From Rubinisphaera margarita (GTDB lineage Bacteria; Planctomycetota; Planctomycetia; Planctomycetales; Planctomycetaceae), in NCBI RefSeq assembly GCF_022267515.1, contig NZ_JAKFGB010000009.1:372001-436000 (forward strand): 64,000 bases of DNA, given 5' to 3'. Shown piece by piece: positions 17,559-26,967 of the stretch. The notes under the pieces were generated by a model. That model did not search any database. It was given only the letters and a program-made list of their open reading frames with translations, and was not told the DNA's origin. Positions within the stretch are counted from its first letter, which is position 1; every line of letters starts with the position of its first letter. The translations under genes and the position numbers were made by a program.

Positions 17559-19130
17559 TTAAACGCGTCCTGCATTCACACGGCCGGCGAGCTTGAACAG
17601 GTCAGCGGGAGTTACGGTGACAAAGCCATCGGTTTTATTTCCTTCGGCTGCTGCTCCGTCCGTTCCCCACGGGTTGTAAAGGGTGATCAACGTCACATTC
17701 CCGGCTGAGTCACGCTGAACTCCGGTGACCGTGTACTGATGACCGAGGATCAGCTTACCGGAAGTCTCCTTCTTGCTGTCGCCTTCGAATCCAATCGTGA
17801 CAGCCTGAGATCCGTTCCAGAGTGTGCCGACGTAATTCCCGAAGGATTTCGCATTGGAGAAGCTGCTGATTTTCCGATCGACGGCCGAACTTGTTCGGAA
17901 TGCCCGGTTCACTTCGACCGACCAGCCACTTTCAATGGAGGCGTAACTGTTCTGTCCCGTGCGGTAGTGAGCCCAGGCCTTCTCGGCGACCGCGACCCAC
18001 ATGCTGCCCTGAGCCCCGAGCCCGGCGTAAGCTGGAGTCGAGGAACCGGAATCGACCGCCAGACGATTGTCGACCCGGTAGAAGCTGTTGCCATAGCGGA
18101 CGCCGTAGGTTCCGTCGTTAAAGTCAACAATGTTATGCTTCAGAGCTGTCGGACTGTCGATCGCAATCGCTCCCAGTCCCGCCAGGAAGTAACAGTCGCC
18201 CAGTCCCCCCTGATCGATGTCCTTCACGGTTGGACCGGAGGTCGAGAACAAAGGCCGATCGCGGAATGCTGTGTGGGTTTGCCCGCTCTTCAGCACCTTC
18301 GGCGGAGTGATGGTATCGCCGTTCAACGTACGGTCGGCTCCATTGGCGAAGCTGCCGACCTGCTGGACGGTATCGCTGCTGCTGTTGCCGTACATCCGGT
18401 CGGTGCTTGAGCCGGTTCTGTCGACCCAGATCGCGTCGCGACCCGAATCGCTCTGGATATAGTCGAGAACCCCGTTGTCGATTGCGATCAGGATGTCATC
18501 GCCGGCTCCGCCCCACATCTTGTCGGCTCCGCTACCGCCGTTGAGGTGGTCGTTGCCGTCTTCTCCGATGAGTTGATCATCTCCCGAGCCCCCGAGCAGC
18601 ACATCGTTTCCGGTTCCACCCCAGGCGATATCGTTCCCGCTGCCGCCGTCGATAGTGTCGTTGTCAGATCCTCCACTGAGCCGGTCATTGCCTCCGAATC
18701 CCTTCAGGGTGTCATTTCCACTTCCGCCATTCAGGTAGTCGGCTCCGTCGTAACCTTCGAGGTAATCGTTGCCGGCATTACCGAAGGCTCGGACGGGCAA
18801 CGTGCGGTAGTAATTCACAAAGCGATCGTTCCCATTGCCTCCCTGGAATTCGACCGACTTCACCTGGGTGTTTGAGTAGTTCCACTTCTTGCTGGAACCA
18901 ACGTCTTCGACCTGCACGCTGGAGCCAACCTGACGAACCTTGACGTGGGTCGAAGCGTTATCGGTTTTGACGACCAGCATTGAACCGCTCATCCACAGTT
19001 TGGAGACCGAAAGCAGTTCGCGAGTTTCCAGAGCTTCCCCCTGGCTGTGATACATTTTGGTTCGGCGACGAGCCGGCTGCGAAAACATCGTGGAAAGCGA
19101 GCGGTTAATCCTCGTAAAGATCGACTTCAT
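17559..19130 (-). CDS. calpain-like (C2) cysteine protease with RTX repeats, paralogue A
   Basis: Starting at the ATG at 19130 gives 523 residues; the paralogue has the same start context (AAGGGCCA before ATG). The basic N-terminus leads to EALETRELLS, the LEPR-XLL-like motif of planctomycete surface and secreted proteins. A beta region follows, then about ten nonapeptide GGxGxD repeats that should bind calcium, and a calpain domain. Its catalytic triad is visible: Cys313 in QGGLGDCYFLA, His464 in LGHQYTV and Asn486 in NPWG. It is probably exported and Ca-dependent; whether it self-processes or cuts other proteins is unknown. Its closest relative is the upstream gene 19414-21093. Confidence 0.92.
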   Translation of the reverse strand: MKSIFTRINRSLSTMFSQPARRRTKMYHSQGEALETRELLSVSKLWMSGSMLVVKTDNASTHVKVRQVGSSVQVEDVGSSKKWNYSNTQVKSVEFQGGNGNDRFVNYYRTLPVRAFGNAGNDYLEGYDGADYLNGGSGNDTLKGFGGNDRLSGGSDNDTIDGGSGNDIAWGGTGNDVLLGGSGDDQLIGEDGNDHLNGGSGADKMWGGAGDDILIAIDNGVLDYIQSDSGRDAIWVDRTGSSTDRMYGNSSSDTVQQVGSFANGADRTLNGDTITPPKVLKSGQTHTAFRDRPLFSTSGPTVKDIDQGGLGDCYFLAGLGAIAIDSPTALKHNIVDFNDGTYGVRYGNSFYRVDNRLAVDSGSSTPAYAGLGAQGSMWVAVAEKAWAHYRTGQNSYASIESGWSVEVNRAFRTSSAVDRKISSFSNAKSFGNYVGTLWNGSQAVTIGFEGDSKKETSGKLILGHQYTVTGVQRDSAGNVTLITLYNPWGTDGAAAEGNKTDGFVTVTPADLFKLAGRVNAGRV

Positions 19131-19413
19131 TTCCGTGGCCCTTGTCTTATTGGAGAGTGTGAAAGTGGTTGCGATAATCATGGAGCGTCATAGACAACGC
19201 AGCAGTGACATCTGTATTCCACAAATTCCGAAAAGATTTTTTTCGGAGACTCTCCGCTCAACTCAGCCCTGTGATGACGGCTGACGTCGCGGACTCAAGA
19301 CGTAAGCCGCGGCCGGCGATCGCTGGATTCGCATCCCCTTGAGCAGGAATACGTTGTGGCACACGATTGATCCAGTGATCGACTCGGCCCGCCGGCAGTC
19401 GAACGAGTCCGGC

Positions 19414-21093
19414 TCAGACTCGTCCGCCATTCACCCGTCCGGCCAGTCGGAACAACTGAGCCGGGGTAACCTTGATGTAGCCGTCGTTCCTGTTGCCGTA
19501 TCCGGACGCCCCATCCACCCCCCAGGGGTTGCGGAGGGTGATCTGGATGACCGTTCCGGCCGAATTTCGGCGGACGCCGGTCACCGTATACTGGTGCCCC
19601 AGCACGATCGTGCCCGAAGTCGACTTCGTGGAGTTGGCGCTGAAGCCGACCGTCACCGCCTGGGATCGACTCCAGAGCGAGCCAATGTAGTTCCCCAGTG
19701 ACCGGGAATTACTGAACCCGCGGAAGCTGCGGTCTGCAGCTGATCGCGTGCGGAAGGCCCGGTTGACCTCCACCGACCAGCCGCCTTCGGTACTGGCGAA
19801 GCTGTTCTGGCCTTTCCGGTAATGGGCCCAGGCCTTCTCGGCAATGGCGACCCACATGCTGCCCTGCAGCCCCAGTTTGGCATAAGCGGGGGTCGTCCGG
19901 CCCGACTTCACGACCAACTGGTTATCAACCCGGTAGAAGCGGTTCCCGTAACGAACGCCATAGGTGCCATCGTTGAAATCGACAATGTTCTGCCGCAGAG
20001 CGGTCGGGTTATCGATCGCAATCGCTCCCAGCCCGGCCAGGAAGTAGCAGTTCCCGATGCTCCCCTGCCGAATATCAGTCACGCGGGGTCCCCGGGTCGA
20101 GTACAGCGGATTATTGGAGAAGCGGCGGTAAGTCTCGCCGCTGTTGGCGACTTTGGGATCGGAGATATTGTCTCCATTCAGAGTCCGATCGGCACTGTTG
20201 GAGAAGTAGCTGACTTTCTGCACGGCATCGCTGGTGGTGTTGCCATACATCCGGTCGGAACTGCGTCCGTTGCGATCGACCCAGACGGCATCGCGGCCGG
20301 AGTCACTCTGAACGTAGTCGAGCACTCCGTTATCGATGGCAATGAGAATATCGTTGCCGGAGCCACCCCACATCCTGTCGGTTCCACTTCCTCCGTTGAT
20401 GTGGTCATTACCCGACTGGCCGATCAGTTTGTCGTGGCCCGATTCGCCGAGCAGGGTGTCGTGGCCGTTTCCGCCCCAGATGGTGTCGTTACCACTTCCC
20501 CCTTCAAGGATGTCGTTGCCGTTCTGACCGATCAGCTTATCGTGTCCCGACTCGCCATCGATCCGATCGTTGCCGCTCCCTCCCCAGACGGTGTCGTTCC
20601 CGGAGCCCCCTTTGATGAGGTCGTTCCCGTAGCTCCCATTCAGGCGATCGTTTCCGCCGTAGCCTTTGAGCGTATCGTTCCCGGTTCCGCCGTTGAGGTA
20701 GTCGGCTCCGTGGTAGCCTTCCAGATAATCGTGCCCCGCATTTCCGAAGGCACGCACGGGCAGATAGCGGTAGTAGTTCACGAAACGGTCGTTCCCGCTG
20801 CCTCCCTGAAACTCGACGGTGCTCACTTTGCTCTTGGAGACATTCCACTTTCGACGGGTGGTGACATCTTCAATCTGAACCTTGGAGCCGTTCTGTCGCA
20901 CCTTAACATGGGTCGCGGAGTCATTGGCTTTGACCACCAGCGTTGACCCACTCATCCAGAGCTTGGAGACCGACAGCAGCTGACGGGTTTCGAGCGTTTC
21001 TCCCTGACCGTGGTAGGTCTTCAAGCGTCGCCGGGCGGGCTTGATGAACAGAGTTTGCAGGGAACGGCTTACCTTCTTGAAGATCGAAGTCAT
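19414..21093 (-). CDS. calpain-like (C2) cysteine protease with RTX repeats, paralogue B
   Basis: The ATG at 21093 gives 559 residues. The architecture matches paralogue A: ETLETRQLLS near the N-terminus, RTX nonapeptides and a calpain domain with Cys349 (GNCYFLA), His500 and Asn522. All three are shifted by exactly 36 residues relative to A. The extra 36 residues are four more nonapeptides, arising from a block in which GESGHDKLIGQ occurs twice, 36 residues apart (20421 and 20529 mark the copies). The catalytic loop reads IGNC rather than LGDC. The gene is separated from A by about 280 bases, and the two upstream regions share an ACGCAGC-GTGACATC segment, so both are products of a local duplication including the promoter. 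Confidence 0.92.
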   Translation of the reverse strand: MTSIFKKVSRSLQTLFIKPARRRLKTYHGQGETLETRQLLSVSKLWMSGSTLVVKANDSATHVKVRQNGSKVQIEDVTTRRKWNVSKSKVSTVEFQGGSGNDRFVNYYRYLPVRAFGNAGHDYLEGYHGADYLNGGTGNDTLKGYGGNDRLNGSYGNDLIKGGSGNDTVWGGSGNDRIDGESGHDKLIGQNGNDILEGGSGNDTIWGGNGHDTLLGESGHDKLIGQSGNDHINGGSGTDRMWGGSGNDILIAIDNGVLDYVQSDSGRDAVWVDRNGRSSDRMYGNTTSDAVQKVSYFSNSADRTLNGDNISDPKVANSGETYRRFSNNPLYSTRGPRVTDIRQGSIGNCYFLAGLGAIAIDNPTALRQNIVDFNDGTYGVRYGNRFYRVDNQLVVKSGRTTPAYAKLGLQGSMWVAIAEKAWAHYRKGQNSFASTEGGWSVEVNRAFRTRSAADRSFRGFSNSRSLGNYIGSLWSRSQAVTVGFSANSTKSTSGTIVLGHQYTVTGVRRNSAGTVIQITLRNPWGVDGASGYGNRNDGYIKVTPAQLFRLAGRVNGGRV

Positions 21094-21464
21094 GTCTTTG
21101 GCCCTTTGTGGTGAGAGTGAGTCTCCTGTGGGGAATGAATTTGGATGCTTTGCAAGCGGGAACAGGAACGCAGCCGTGACATCGTTCTTCCGATCATTCC
21201 GGATAATCCCCGAGATATCTTGAGGGTTTCCCCCGAGCGTCTTCACGATCACGTGCGGTCAACTGGTTGGCCCGACCGATGACTGGCTGATTTGCGTTCG
21301 GCCGTTGCCGTCACATGGAACGGCCCGACCGAACGATTTTTCCGATGGTAACTGTTCTGCTGGAAACAACTTGCGCGTTGCTTAGATTGGCACCCGGGCG
21401 ATTGGCGCGCGGTTTGCGAGATCTTTTCCGACGCGAGGGATCAAGAAGTGAGGGAGAAACAGCC

Positions 21465-22322
21465 ATGAAGATTCGGGCGAATTTGACATTCTGGGCCGCA
21501 CAACTTTTGGTATTGCCAATTCTCGGGCTGACGTCAGCACAGGGGCAGGAACGGCAACCCGATCAGCCGCTTCAACTGGCTGAGGCGCGAATCATTCCGG
21601 GCAAGGAAGTCACGATCCAACCGGATCCCCGGAATCCCGCGAACTCCTACGAGTTGTTCCGGACGCTGCTCGATGAATCGCAGCAGACGCTCGATCAAAT
21701 GGACGGCTACTGTGGCATGCTCACCAAGCAGGTTCGAATCGATGGCGAACTTCAGGAAGAAGAGCAGATGCTCGTGAAGATTCGACACGAACCCTTCAGT
21801 GTCTATCTGAAGTGGGAAGCCGATGGTCAGGAAGCGTTGTATGTCGAAGGGAAGCACGACAACTGCGTGCTCGCTCGTGCGACGCAGGGGTTTGCCGCTT
21901 TGAAAGGGGTCTGGAAGCTGGAGCCGGACAGCCGGAAGGCAATGCAGAACAACCGCTATCCGGTGACTGAACTCGGGATCAAGAAGATGAACGAGCGAGT
22001 GACCGCCTTCTACGACGAACATCGCACGGAAACGATGACGTGTGGTCACACCATTAATCAGATCAACGGTCGTCCCATGATCGTCTTCAATATCGCTTTC
22101 CCCTCACCGCAGGAATCGCCCTACTCGACCTGTGAATATCAGTTCGATGCGGAAACGAAACTTCTGCAGAGCGTGATTATCTGCGAGTGGGACTACAAGG
22201 GGGAGCCGGCGGGAATCGCCGAGAAGTATGTCTATAGCGACCTGACACTCGATAAGTGCCCTGGCGAAGAAGAGTTCGACGCCAACAATCCCGAATATTC
22301 GCTCGCTATGGACGAGGAATAG
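21465..22322 (+). CDS. DUF1571 family secreted protein
   Basis: The ATG at 21465 with AGGGAGA before it gives 285 residues and a signal peptide (hydrophobic residues 8-24, ending TSAQG). The body carries the DUF1571 pattern: LDQMDGYCGMLTKQVRIDG, FSVYLKW, EALYVEGKHDN, and a C-terminal YSDLTLDKCPGEEEFD. The family is outer-membrane lipoprotein-sorting-like in fold (LolA-type) and common in planctomycetes; the substrate is unknown. A longer frame exists upstream but lacks a ribosome site. A terminator follows at 22382-22414. Confidence 0.9.
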   Translation: MKIRANLTFWAAQLLVLPILGLTSAQGQERQPDQPLQLAEARIIPGKEVTIQPDPRNPANSYELFRTLLDESQQTLDQMDGYCGMLTKQVRIDGELQEEEQMLVKIRHEPFSVYLKWEADGQEALYVEGKHDNCVLARATQGFAALKGVWKLEPDSRKAMQNNRYPVTELGIKKMNERVTAFYDEHRTETMTCGHTINQINGRPMIVFNIAFPSPQESPYSTCEYQFDAETKLLQSVIICEWDYKGEPAGIAEKYVYSDLTLDKCPGEEEFDANNPEYSLAMDEE

Positions 22323-22381
22323 TCGTTGGACGACTGGTCAGCCAGTCGAGACTACTGACGGAGATGGAAATCTCCCGACGG

Positions 22382-22414
22382 AAGCCTGCTGTCCCAACCA
22401 GCAGGCTTTCATTT
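22382..22414 (+). terminator. rho-independent terminator after the DUF1571 gene
   Basis: AAGCCTGCTG (22382-22391) pairs with CAGCAGGCTT (22399-22408) around a 7-base loop and is followed by TTCATTTT. It lies between convergent genes. Confidence 0.8.
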
Positions 22415-22444
22415 TGCGCTGAGCGGCACACGCAGCAAGCCGGT

Positions 22445-23725
22445 CTACTCGAGAATTGTCTGAGCGCGGTCCGGTCCGACCGACACGATCTGGACGGGCA
22501 CGCCCACCAGATCCGAGACGACCTTCACATACTCGAGAGCTTCAGCAGGCAGGTCGGCCATTTTCCGCACGCCGCAGATATCAGTTTGCCAGCCCTTCAG
22601 TGTCCGATAGATCGGCTTGGCGGCTGCCAGATCATCAATCTGGCTCGGGAAGTCTTCGACCCGCTGACCGTTGATTTCGTAGGCTTCGCAGATCTTGAGT
22701 TCCGGCAGTTTGCTCAAGACGTCGAGCAACATCACTGCCAGGCAGTCGACTCCACTCACGTTGGCCCCGTAGCGAGTCGCCACGGCATCGAGCCAGCCGC
22801 AGCGTCGTGGTCGACCAGTGACCGTCCCGTACTCGTTTCCTTCATCGCGAATATGCTGTCCGACTTCGTCGAGCAGTTCCGTCGGACAGGGTCCGCCACC
22901 CACGCGAGTGGTGTAGGCTTTCACGATCCCGATCATCCGGGAGATATGACGTTCCGGCACACCGGAACCGGAGTGAATGCCTGCTCCGGAACTGTTGGAG
23001 GACGTCACGAACGGGAACGTACCATGATCGAGATCGAGCAGGCTTCCCTGAGCGCCTTCGAACAGAAGACGACGTCCCGCCTTCAACTGACGGTGCAGGT
23101 ACGCGGTGGTATCAGTGATATGCGGCTTCAGTTTTTCACCGAGATGGAGATACTTCTCGATCACTTCGTCCGCTTTGAACGGAGTATGTTCCGGATCGAG
23201 AGCCGTGAGCAATCGGTTCTTGAACTCAATGATTTCCGGCAGCTTGCTGCGAAGCACATCGGGCCGAATCAGCTCGCCCACTCGGATCGCGTGGCTCCGG
23301 CCGGCTTTTTCGCGATAGCAGAAGCCGATGCCCCGCATCGTGGTGCCGATAGCCGAAGAGCCGCTCTGCTTTTCGTAGATCGCTTCCTCGGCCATGTGAT
23401 ACGGGAAGATCACATGAGCTCGATCGCTGATCAGCAGATCCTCGCCGATCGACACGCCCTGAGATTCGACTCCGGCGATTTCGTTCAGCAAGGCTTCCGG
23501 ATTGATCACCACGCCCGTGGCGATGACCGATGTCACGCCGGGACGAAGCACACCGGCCGGAAGGAGCGAAAGTTTAAACGTTTTGCCATCAAACTTGACG
23601 GTATGCCCGGCGTTGTTCCCGCCCAGATACCGCACGACAATCTCGTGCTGATCAGTCAGAAGATCGACAATTTTTCCCTTGGCTTCATCGCCCCATTGTA
23701 ACCCTACGACCGCTGTTGCAGACAC
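22445..23725 (-). CDS. purA: adenylosuccinate synthetase
   Basis: A GTG start at 23725 preceded by GGAAGAG gives 426 residues, beginning VSATAVVGLQWGDEAKGK. This agrees with the usual PurA length and N-terminus; the frame is open 28 codons further but that part is unrelated to the family. The P-loop reads GDEAKGK where most enzymes have GDEGKGK. GNNAGHTV, GTTMRGIGFCY, TRVGGGPCPTEL and GRPRRCGW are all present. The enzyme joins IMP and aspartate with GTP in AMP synthesis. It is monocistronic here. Confidence 0.96.
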   Translation of the reverse strand: MSATAVVGLQWGDEAKGKIVDLLTDQHEIVVRYLGGNNAGHTVKFDGKTFKLSLLPAGVLRPGVTSVIATGVVINPEALLNEIAGVESQGVSIGEDLLISDRAHVIFPYHMAEEAIYEKQSGSSAIGTTMRGIGFCYREKAGRSHAIRVGELIRPDVLRSKLPEIIEFKNRLLTALDPEHTPFKADEVIEKYLHLGEKLKPHITDTTAYLHRQLKAGRRLLFEGAQGSLLDLDHGTFPFVTSSNSSGAGIHSGSGVPERHISRMIGIVKAYTTRVGGGPCPTELLDEVGQHIRDEGNEYGTVTGRPRRCGWLDAVATRYGANVSGVDCLAVMLLDVLSKLPELKICEAYEINGQRVEDFPSQIDDLAAAKPIYRTLKGWQTDICGVRKMADLPAEALEYVKVVSDLVGVPVQIVSVGPDRAQTILE

Positions 23726-23939
23726 GAGACTCTTCCGGTTGATATCTAGACGCGCAAAAAACAAAACGCCGGAAAGCATCCGACGTTTCCCACGCACCAG
23801 TGTAGCCACCCCTTCCGGCAGACTCCAGCGTGCGGTCCGTCGAATCGGGGAGCCGTCCCGATTCCGGACGATTGCCCCGGATATCCCTCGATTTCAGGGC
23901 TATTTTCGCTCCCATCGACCGACAGCCTGAGCCGGCCAG

Positions 23940-24290
23940 TCAATCCGCGGCTCGATTTTCCCGCATAAAAACCCAGTAGTTCGACTTATTCACCGTCACC
24001 AGCCGCCAGCCCTCCTTCGCCAGCCGATCGAGTGCCCGCTGATAATCGGCGACATCCAGATCGGTCCGGGTGACTCTGGGCGAGTCGCTCGACTTGCGAA
24101 CCTGGAACATCATTTCACCAATCTTCTTCCGGGCGACCTCGTCTTCCTTGAACATGTCAATCAGCGACATGACACGGTACTCCGGCGCAGCCATGGACTC
24201 CGCCTGAGGCTCGCCGCCCGGGTCGGCCATCGCCATGTGAAGAGACCAACCGACGAACAGCGCAACAGCGAATGCGAGTGAACGGCTCAT
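23940..24290 (-). CDS. small exported protein, DUF4177-like
   Basis: The ATG at 24290, with GGAGAAG in front, gives 116 residues and a signal peptide (hydrophobic residues 4-18, AMA cleavage). The mature part begins EYRVMSL and ends with YQRALDRLAKEGWRLVTVNKSNYWVF, which resembles the GWEL-type ending of DUF4177-like proteins. The assignment is tentative. It lies 41 bases downstream of the zinc-ribbon gene and is probably in the same transcript. Confidence 0.7.
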   Translation of the reverse strand: MSRSLAFAVALFVGWSLHMAMADPGGEPQAESMAAPEYRVMSLIDMFKEDEVARKKIGEMMFQVRKSSDSPRVTRTDLDVADYQRALDRLAKEGWRLVTVNKSNYWVFMRENRAAD

Positions 24291-24331
24291 AAGAGCTTCT
24301 CCAGCCCGCCGCAATTGAGAAGTCCCCTGCA

Positions 24332-25234
24332 TCAACTCGGCGGACTGCCGATGCTGAGGATGATTTTGCGAAGCAGCTGCTCGTGGGCTTCAAAGACCTT
24401 TTCAGACTCACAGACTGCGGTGACTTTCAGTTTATCGTTGCCTCGGGGCACAGTCGCGCGAAAGCCATAGGCCATCCCACCACCCACGAAACCACGGTTC
24501 CCGATAAAACGTGAGATGCGGGAGTTTCCTGCCCGAGCCTCGACTTTCTCAGGCGCTTCCTCCTCGTAGGATTCCATCTCGGAAACGAGGTCCGCTTTCA
24601 TCATCTCGTGAACTTGGGCGATCGGCTCCAGCTCTTCAGGCATCTCCTCATCCTGAATCGTTCCTCCCCCCGAGGTGATGTCTCCAAGAGCGGAGGCGCG
24701 CAGATTCGTCCGGATATTGACTGAGATATCGTCGCCCTGGACCCGAATCCACTCTGGTGAACCGCCCGTCCCGCCGCCGGTTTCGAAGGACCATTCACTC
24801 GGGTACTGCACCGCGAAATTCTTCTGCTCCGAGGTGCCGAACTTCAGAGGAAGATCGACCTGTTGAACTTCCGTCGGCCCGGTTTCCGTTTTGACGTCGA
24901 GCAGACTCAGCCCGTAAATAATGCCGGTCCAGGCGGCGATAAAGAACACGATTCCGCCGACAATAATGAACGGTTTATTGGCCGAAGCCTCCGATTCCTC
25001 CGCGGCGGACTGCTTCTTTGTGACTGCGTTCGCACCAATCACCTTGGCTGGCAATTCCGCGAACTCTTTGGTCGAGGCTGGCCGGGATGCTTTGCGTTTC
25101 TTCTCTTTCGCCTCTTCAATCTGAACGACAAATGGTTCACCGCATTTCCTGCAGCGAATCTTCGCCCCTTCTTTATCACGATTCTTCATCGCAAAAGAGG
25201 CTCCGCAGTGAGTACACCTGGTCTTGAGCGCCAT
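24332..25234 (-). CDS. MJ0042-type zinc-ribbon membrane protein
   Basis: The ATG at 25234 (GGAAAGAAG upstream) gives 300 residues. The N-terminus is a zinc ribbon with CTHCGASF and CRKCGEPF (two CxxC pairs), as in MJ0042-family finger domains found at the start of many planctomycete and myxobacterial proteins. A Lys/Glu-rich linker and one membrane segment (about residues 90-112) follow, then an extracytoplasmic domain of about 185 residues that I do not recognise. The finger should lie in the cytoplasm. The role is unknown. Confidence 0.85.
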   Translation of the reverse strand: MALKTRCTHCGASFAMKNRDKEGAKIRCRKCGEPFVVQIEEAKEKKRKASRPASTKEFAELPAKVIGANAVTKKQSAAEESEASANKPFIIVGGIVFFIAAWTGIIYGLSLLDVKTETGPTEVQQVDLPLKFGTSEQKNFAVQYPSEWSFETGGGTGGSPEWIRVQGDDISVNIRTNLRASALGDITSGGGTIQDEEMPEELEPIAQVHEMMKADLVSEMESYEEEAPEKVEARAGNSRISRFIGNRGFVGGGMAYGFRATVPRGNDKLKVTAVCESEKVFEAHEQLLRKIILSIGSPPS

Positions 25235-25438
25235 CGGTGACTTCTTTCCACACCAGAGGAAGTGGGCCCGGAGTTGGTTGCAGCCGAGAACCGGCTGCCA
25301 TCTAACAGCGATCCCCATAATAATCGCTCCCTTAACGCATGTCAGCCTACTGATTTGTCCAGTTGAGGAAATGGCAAACTTACGACGCGATCGCCCCGGC
25401 CCCCAACACGCGGTTTCAGGATTTTTTAAAGAATGTGA

Positions 25439-25467
25439 TTGACAACTTTCGCCAGCCGCCGTACCGT
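25439..25467 (+). promoter_or_regulatory. candidate promoter of the gntR-ABC operon
   Basis: A perfect TTGACA at 25439-25444 is followed at 17-base spacing by TACCGT at 25462-25467, a weak -10. The operator palindrome at 25466-25483 overlaps its 3' side, as expected for an autorepressed promoter. Confidence 0.45.
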
Positions 25468-25483
25468 ACTAGAGAACTAGTAC
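25466..25483. promoter_or_regulatory. palindromic operator, probably for the YtrA-type GntR regulator
   Basis: GTACTAG-AGAA-CTAGTAC is a perfect 7-base inverted repeat with a 4-base spacer, 24 bases before the regulator start codon. GntR dimers bind such sites, and YtrA-subfamily regulators usually repress their own operon. Binding is inferred from position and symmetry. Confidence 0.65.
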
Positions 25484-25507
25484 ACTCAATCGCAGGATTC
25501 GCCAGTC

Positions 25508-25897
25508 ATGTTTCCCGTCATCGACCCTCAGAATGGCATCCCGATCTTCGAGCAGGTTTGTCGGCAGGTGAAATTCGCCATTGCCGACAAGGCCTATCTT
25601 CCCGGCGAACTGCTTCCGTCGGTGCGAGAGATGGCTCAGAAGATGGCCGTGAACCCGAATACCGTTGCCCGCTCCTACGGCGAGCTCCAGCGGGAAGGAA
25701 TCATTGAGTCCGTTCGCGGCACCGGCATGCAGATCGCAACCGATGCCACGCAGCTCTGTCAGAAGGAACGCAAACGACTCATCCAGGAACGGATCGCGTC
25801 CGTTCTGCAGGAAGCCAAGGCCAGTCAGATTTCACGTGATGATGTGAACCGGTTCATCGAACGCGAGATGAATCGGCTCTGGAAGAACCCGCAGTGA
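25508..25897 (+). CDS. GntR family regulator, YtrA subfamily
   Basis: The 129-residue protein is a compact winged-helix regulator: FEQVCRQVKFAIADKAYLPG, LLPSVREMAQKMAVNPNTVARSY (helix-turn-helix, about residues 36-58) and the wing REGIIESVRGTG. The C-terminal helical tail of about 50 residues is too short for a ligand-binding domain of the FadR or HutC kind, which defines the YtrA subfamily. These regulators typically control adjacent ABC transporter genes, as here. It probably represses itself and the two downstream genes through the palindrome at 25466-25483. Confidence 0.93.
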   Translation: MFPVIDPQNGIPIFEQVCRQVKFAIADKAYLPGELLPSVREMAQKMAVNPNTVARSYGELQREGIIESVRGTGMQIATDATQLCQKERKRLIQERIASVLQEAKASQISRDDVNRFIEREMNRLWKNPQ

Positions 25898-25967
25898 TCC
25901 ATTCGTGTGCCACTGGCTTTGACCAGTGGGCGTCACAGTCCGTCAGCGCCCGTCAGGATGTCTCATC

Positions 25968-26915
25968 ATGAGCGAACCCATCTTCTGTCTGAATGATGTC
26001 ACCAAATCGTTTCGCAATGTGCACGCTCTGGACCATGTCAGCTTTGCCGGTCATTCCGGCGAGGTTGTGGCGTTGCTGGGCGACAATGGCGCCGGCAAGA
26101 CTACGGCCATCAACATTCTGCTCGGCTCCCTCAAACCCGATTCCGGTCAGGCTCGCGTGCTCGGAATGGACAGCAGCCGGCAGTCCCTCGAGATTCGCCA
26201 GCAGGTCGGCTTCGTCCCCGATCGTCCCGCCTTCTACGACTGGATGACGGTCGATGAACTCGGCTGGTTCGCCTCTGGGTTCTACGCTTCGGGATATCAC
26301 GAGCAGTATCGTGCTCAGATCACGAAGTTCGATGTCCCGCTCAAGAAGAAGATCCGCACGCTCTCGAAAGGGATGCAGGCCAAAGTCTCCCTTTCCCTGT
26401 CGCTGGCTCACGAACCACATCTGCTGATTCTCGATGAACCGACCTCGGGGCTCGACCCGCTGATTCGTCGCGAGTTCCTCGAAAGCATGGTCGATGTCGC
26501 CGCCCGCGGTCACGGCGTGCTGCTGGCCAGCCATCAGGTGAGTGAAGTCGAACGGGTCGCCGATGTCGTCGTGATCCTCATCAAAGGCAAACTGATCCTG
26601 AAGGCCCGGCTCGATGAACTGAAGTCCTCGGCCTGCGAGATCATCCTCGGCTCGGGCGCCACTCAGGTTGACCCGCATGGAATTCCCGGTCGACTCATCC
26701 ATCGGGAAACGAGTGGACACCAGCAGCAATGGCTGATGCTCGATGCCGACGCGGAGCAGTTGAAGCTTCGGCTCGATGAGTACGAAGGCCTCACCTACGA
26801 ACTCCGGCATCCTTCCCTGGAAGAGATTCTGCTGCAGATGCTGAAGTCCTCCCGTGTGGACCAGAAGGCCGCAAGCGATTCCTCCCGGGAGACGCCGCAA
26901 CCGACAACACCGTAA
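25968..26915 (+). CDS. ABC transporter ATP-binding protein
   Basis: The ATG at 25968 gives 315 residues. Walker A is GDNGAGKTT (residues 38-46), the signature is LSKGMQ, Walker B is LLILDEPTSGLD and the H-loop is ASHQVSEVE. It has the CcmA/YtrB-like single-domain form with a C-terminal extension of about 90 residues. It should energise the permease encoded 52 bases downstream. The gene begins 70 bases after the regulator, so the three genes form one operon. Export or drug/lantibiotic resistance is the usual role of such sets, but the substrate is unknown. Confidence 0.95.
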   Translation: MSEPIFCLNDVTKSFRNVHALDHVSFAGHSGEVVALLGDNGAGKTTAINILLGSLKPDSGQARVLGMDSSRQSLEIRQQVGFVPDRPAFYDWMTVDELGWFASGFYASGYHEQYRAQITKFDVPLKKKIRTLSKGMQAKVSLSLSLAHEPHLLILDEPTSGLDPLIRREFLESMVDVAARGHGVLLASHQVSEVERVADVVVILIKGKLILKARLDELKSSACEIILGSGATQVDPHGIPGRLIHRETSGHQQQWLMLDADAEQLKLRLDEYEGLTYELRHPSLEEILLQMLKSSRVDQKAASDSSRETPQPTTP

Positions 26916-26967
26916 CCGACTGTCTGATCATGATCCCTTCCCGTCGATTCGATTTCGAGATCCAATC

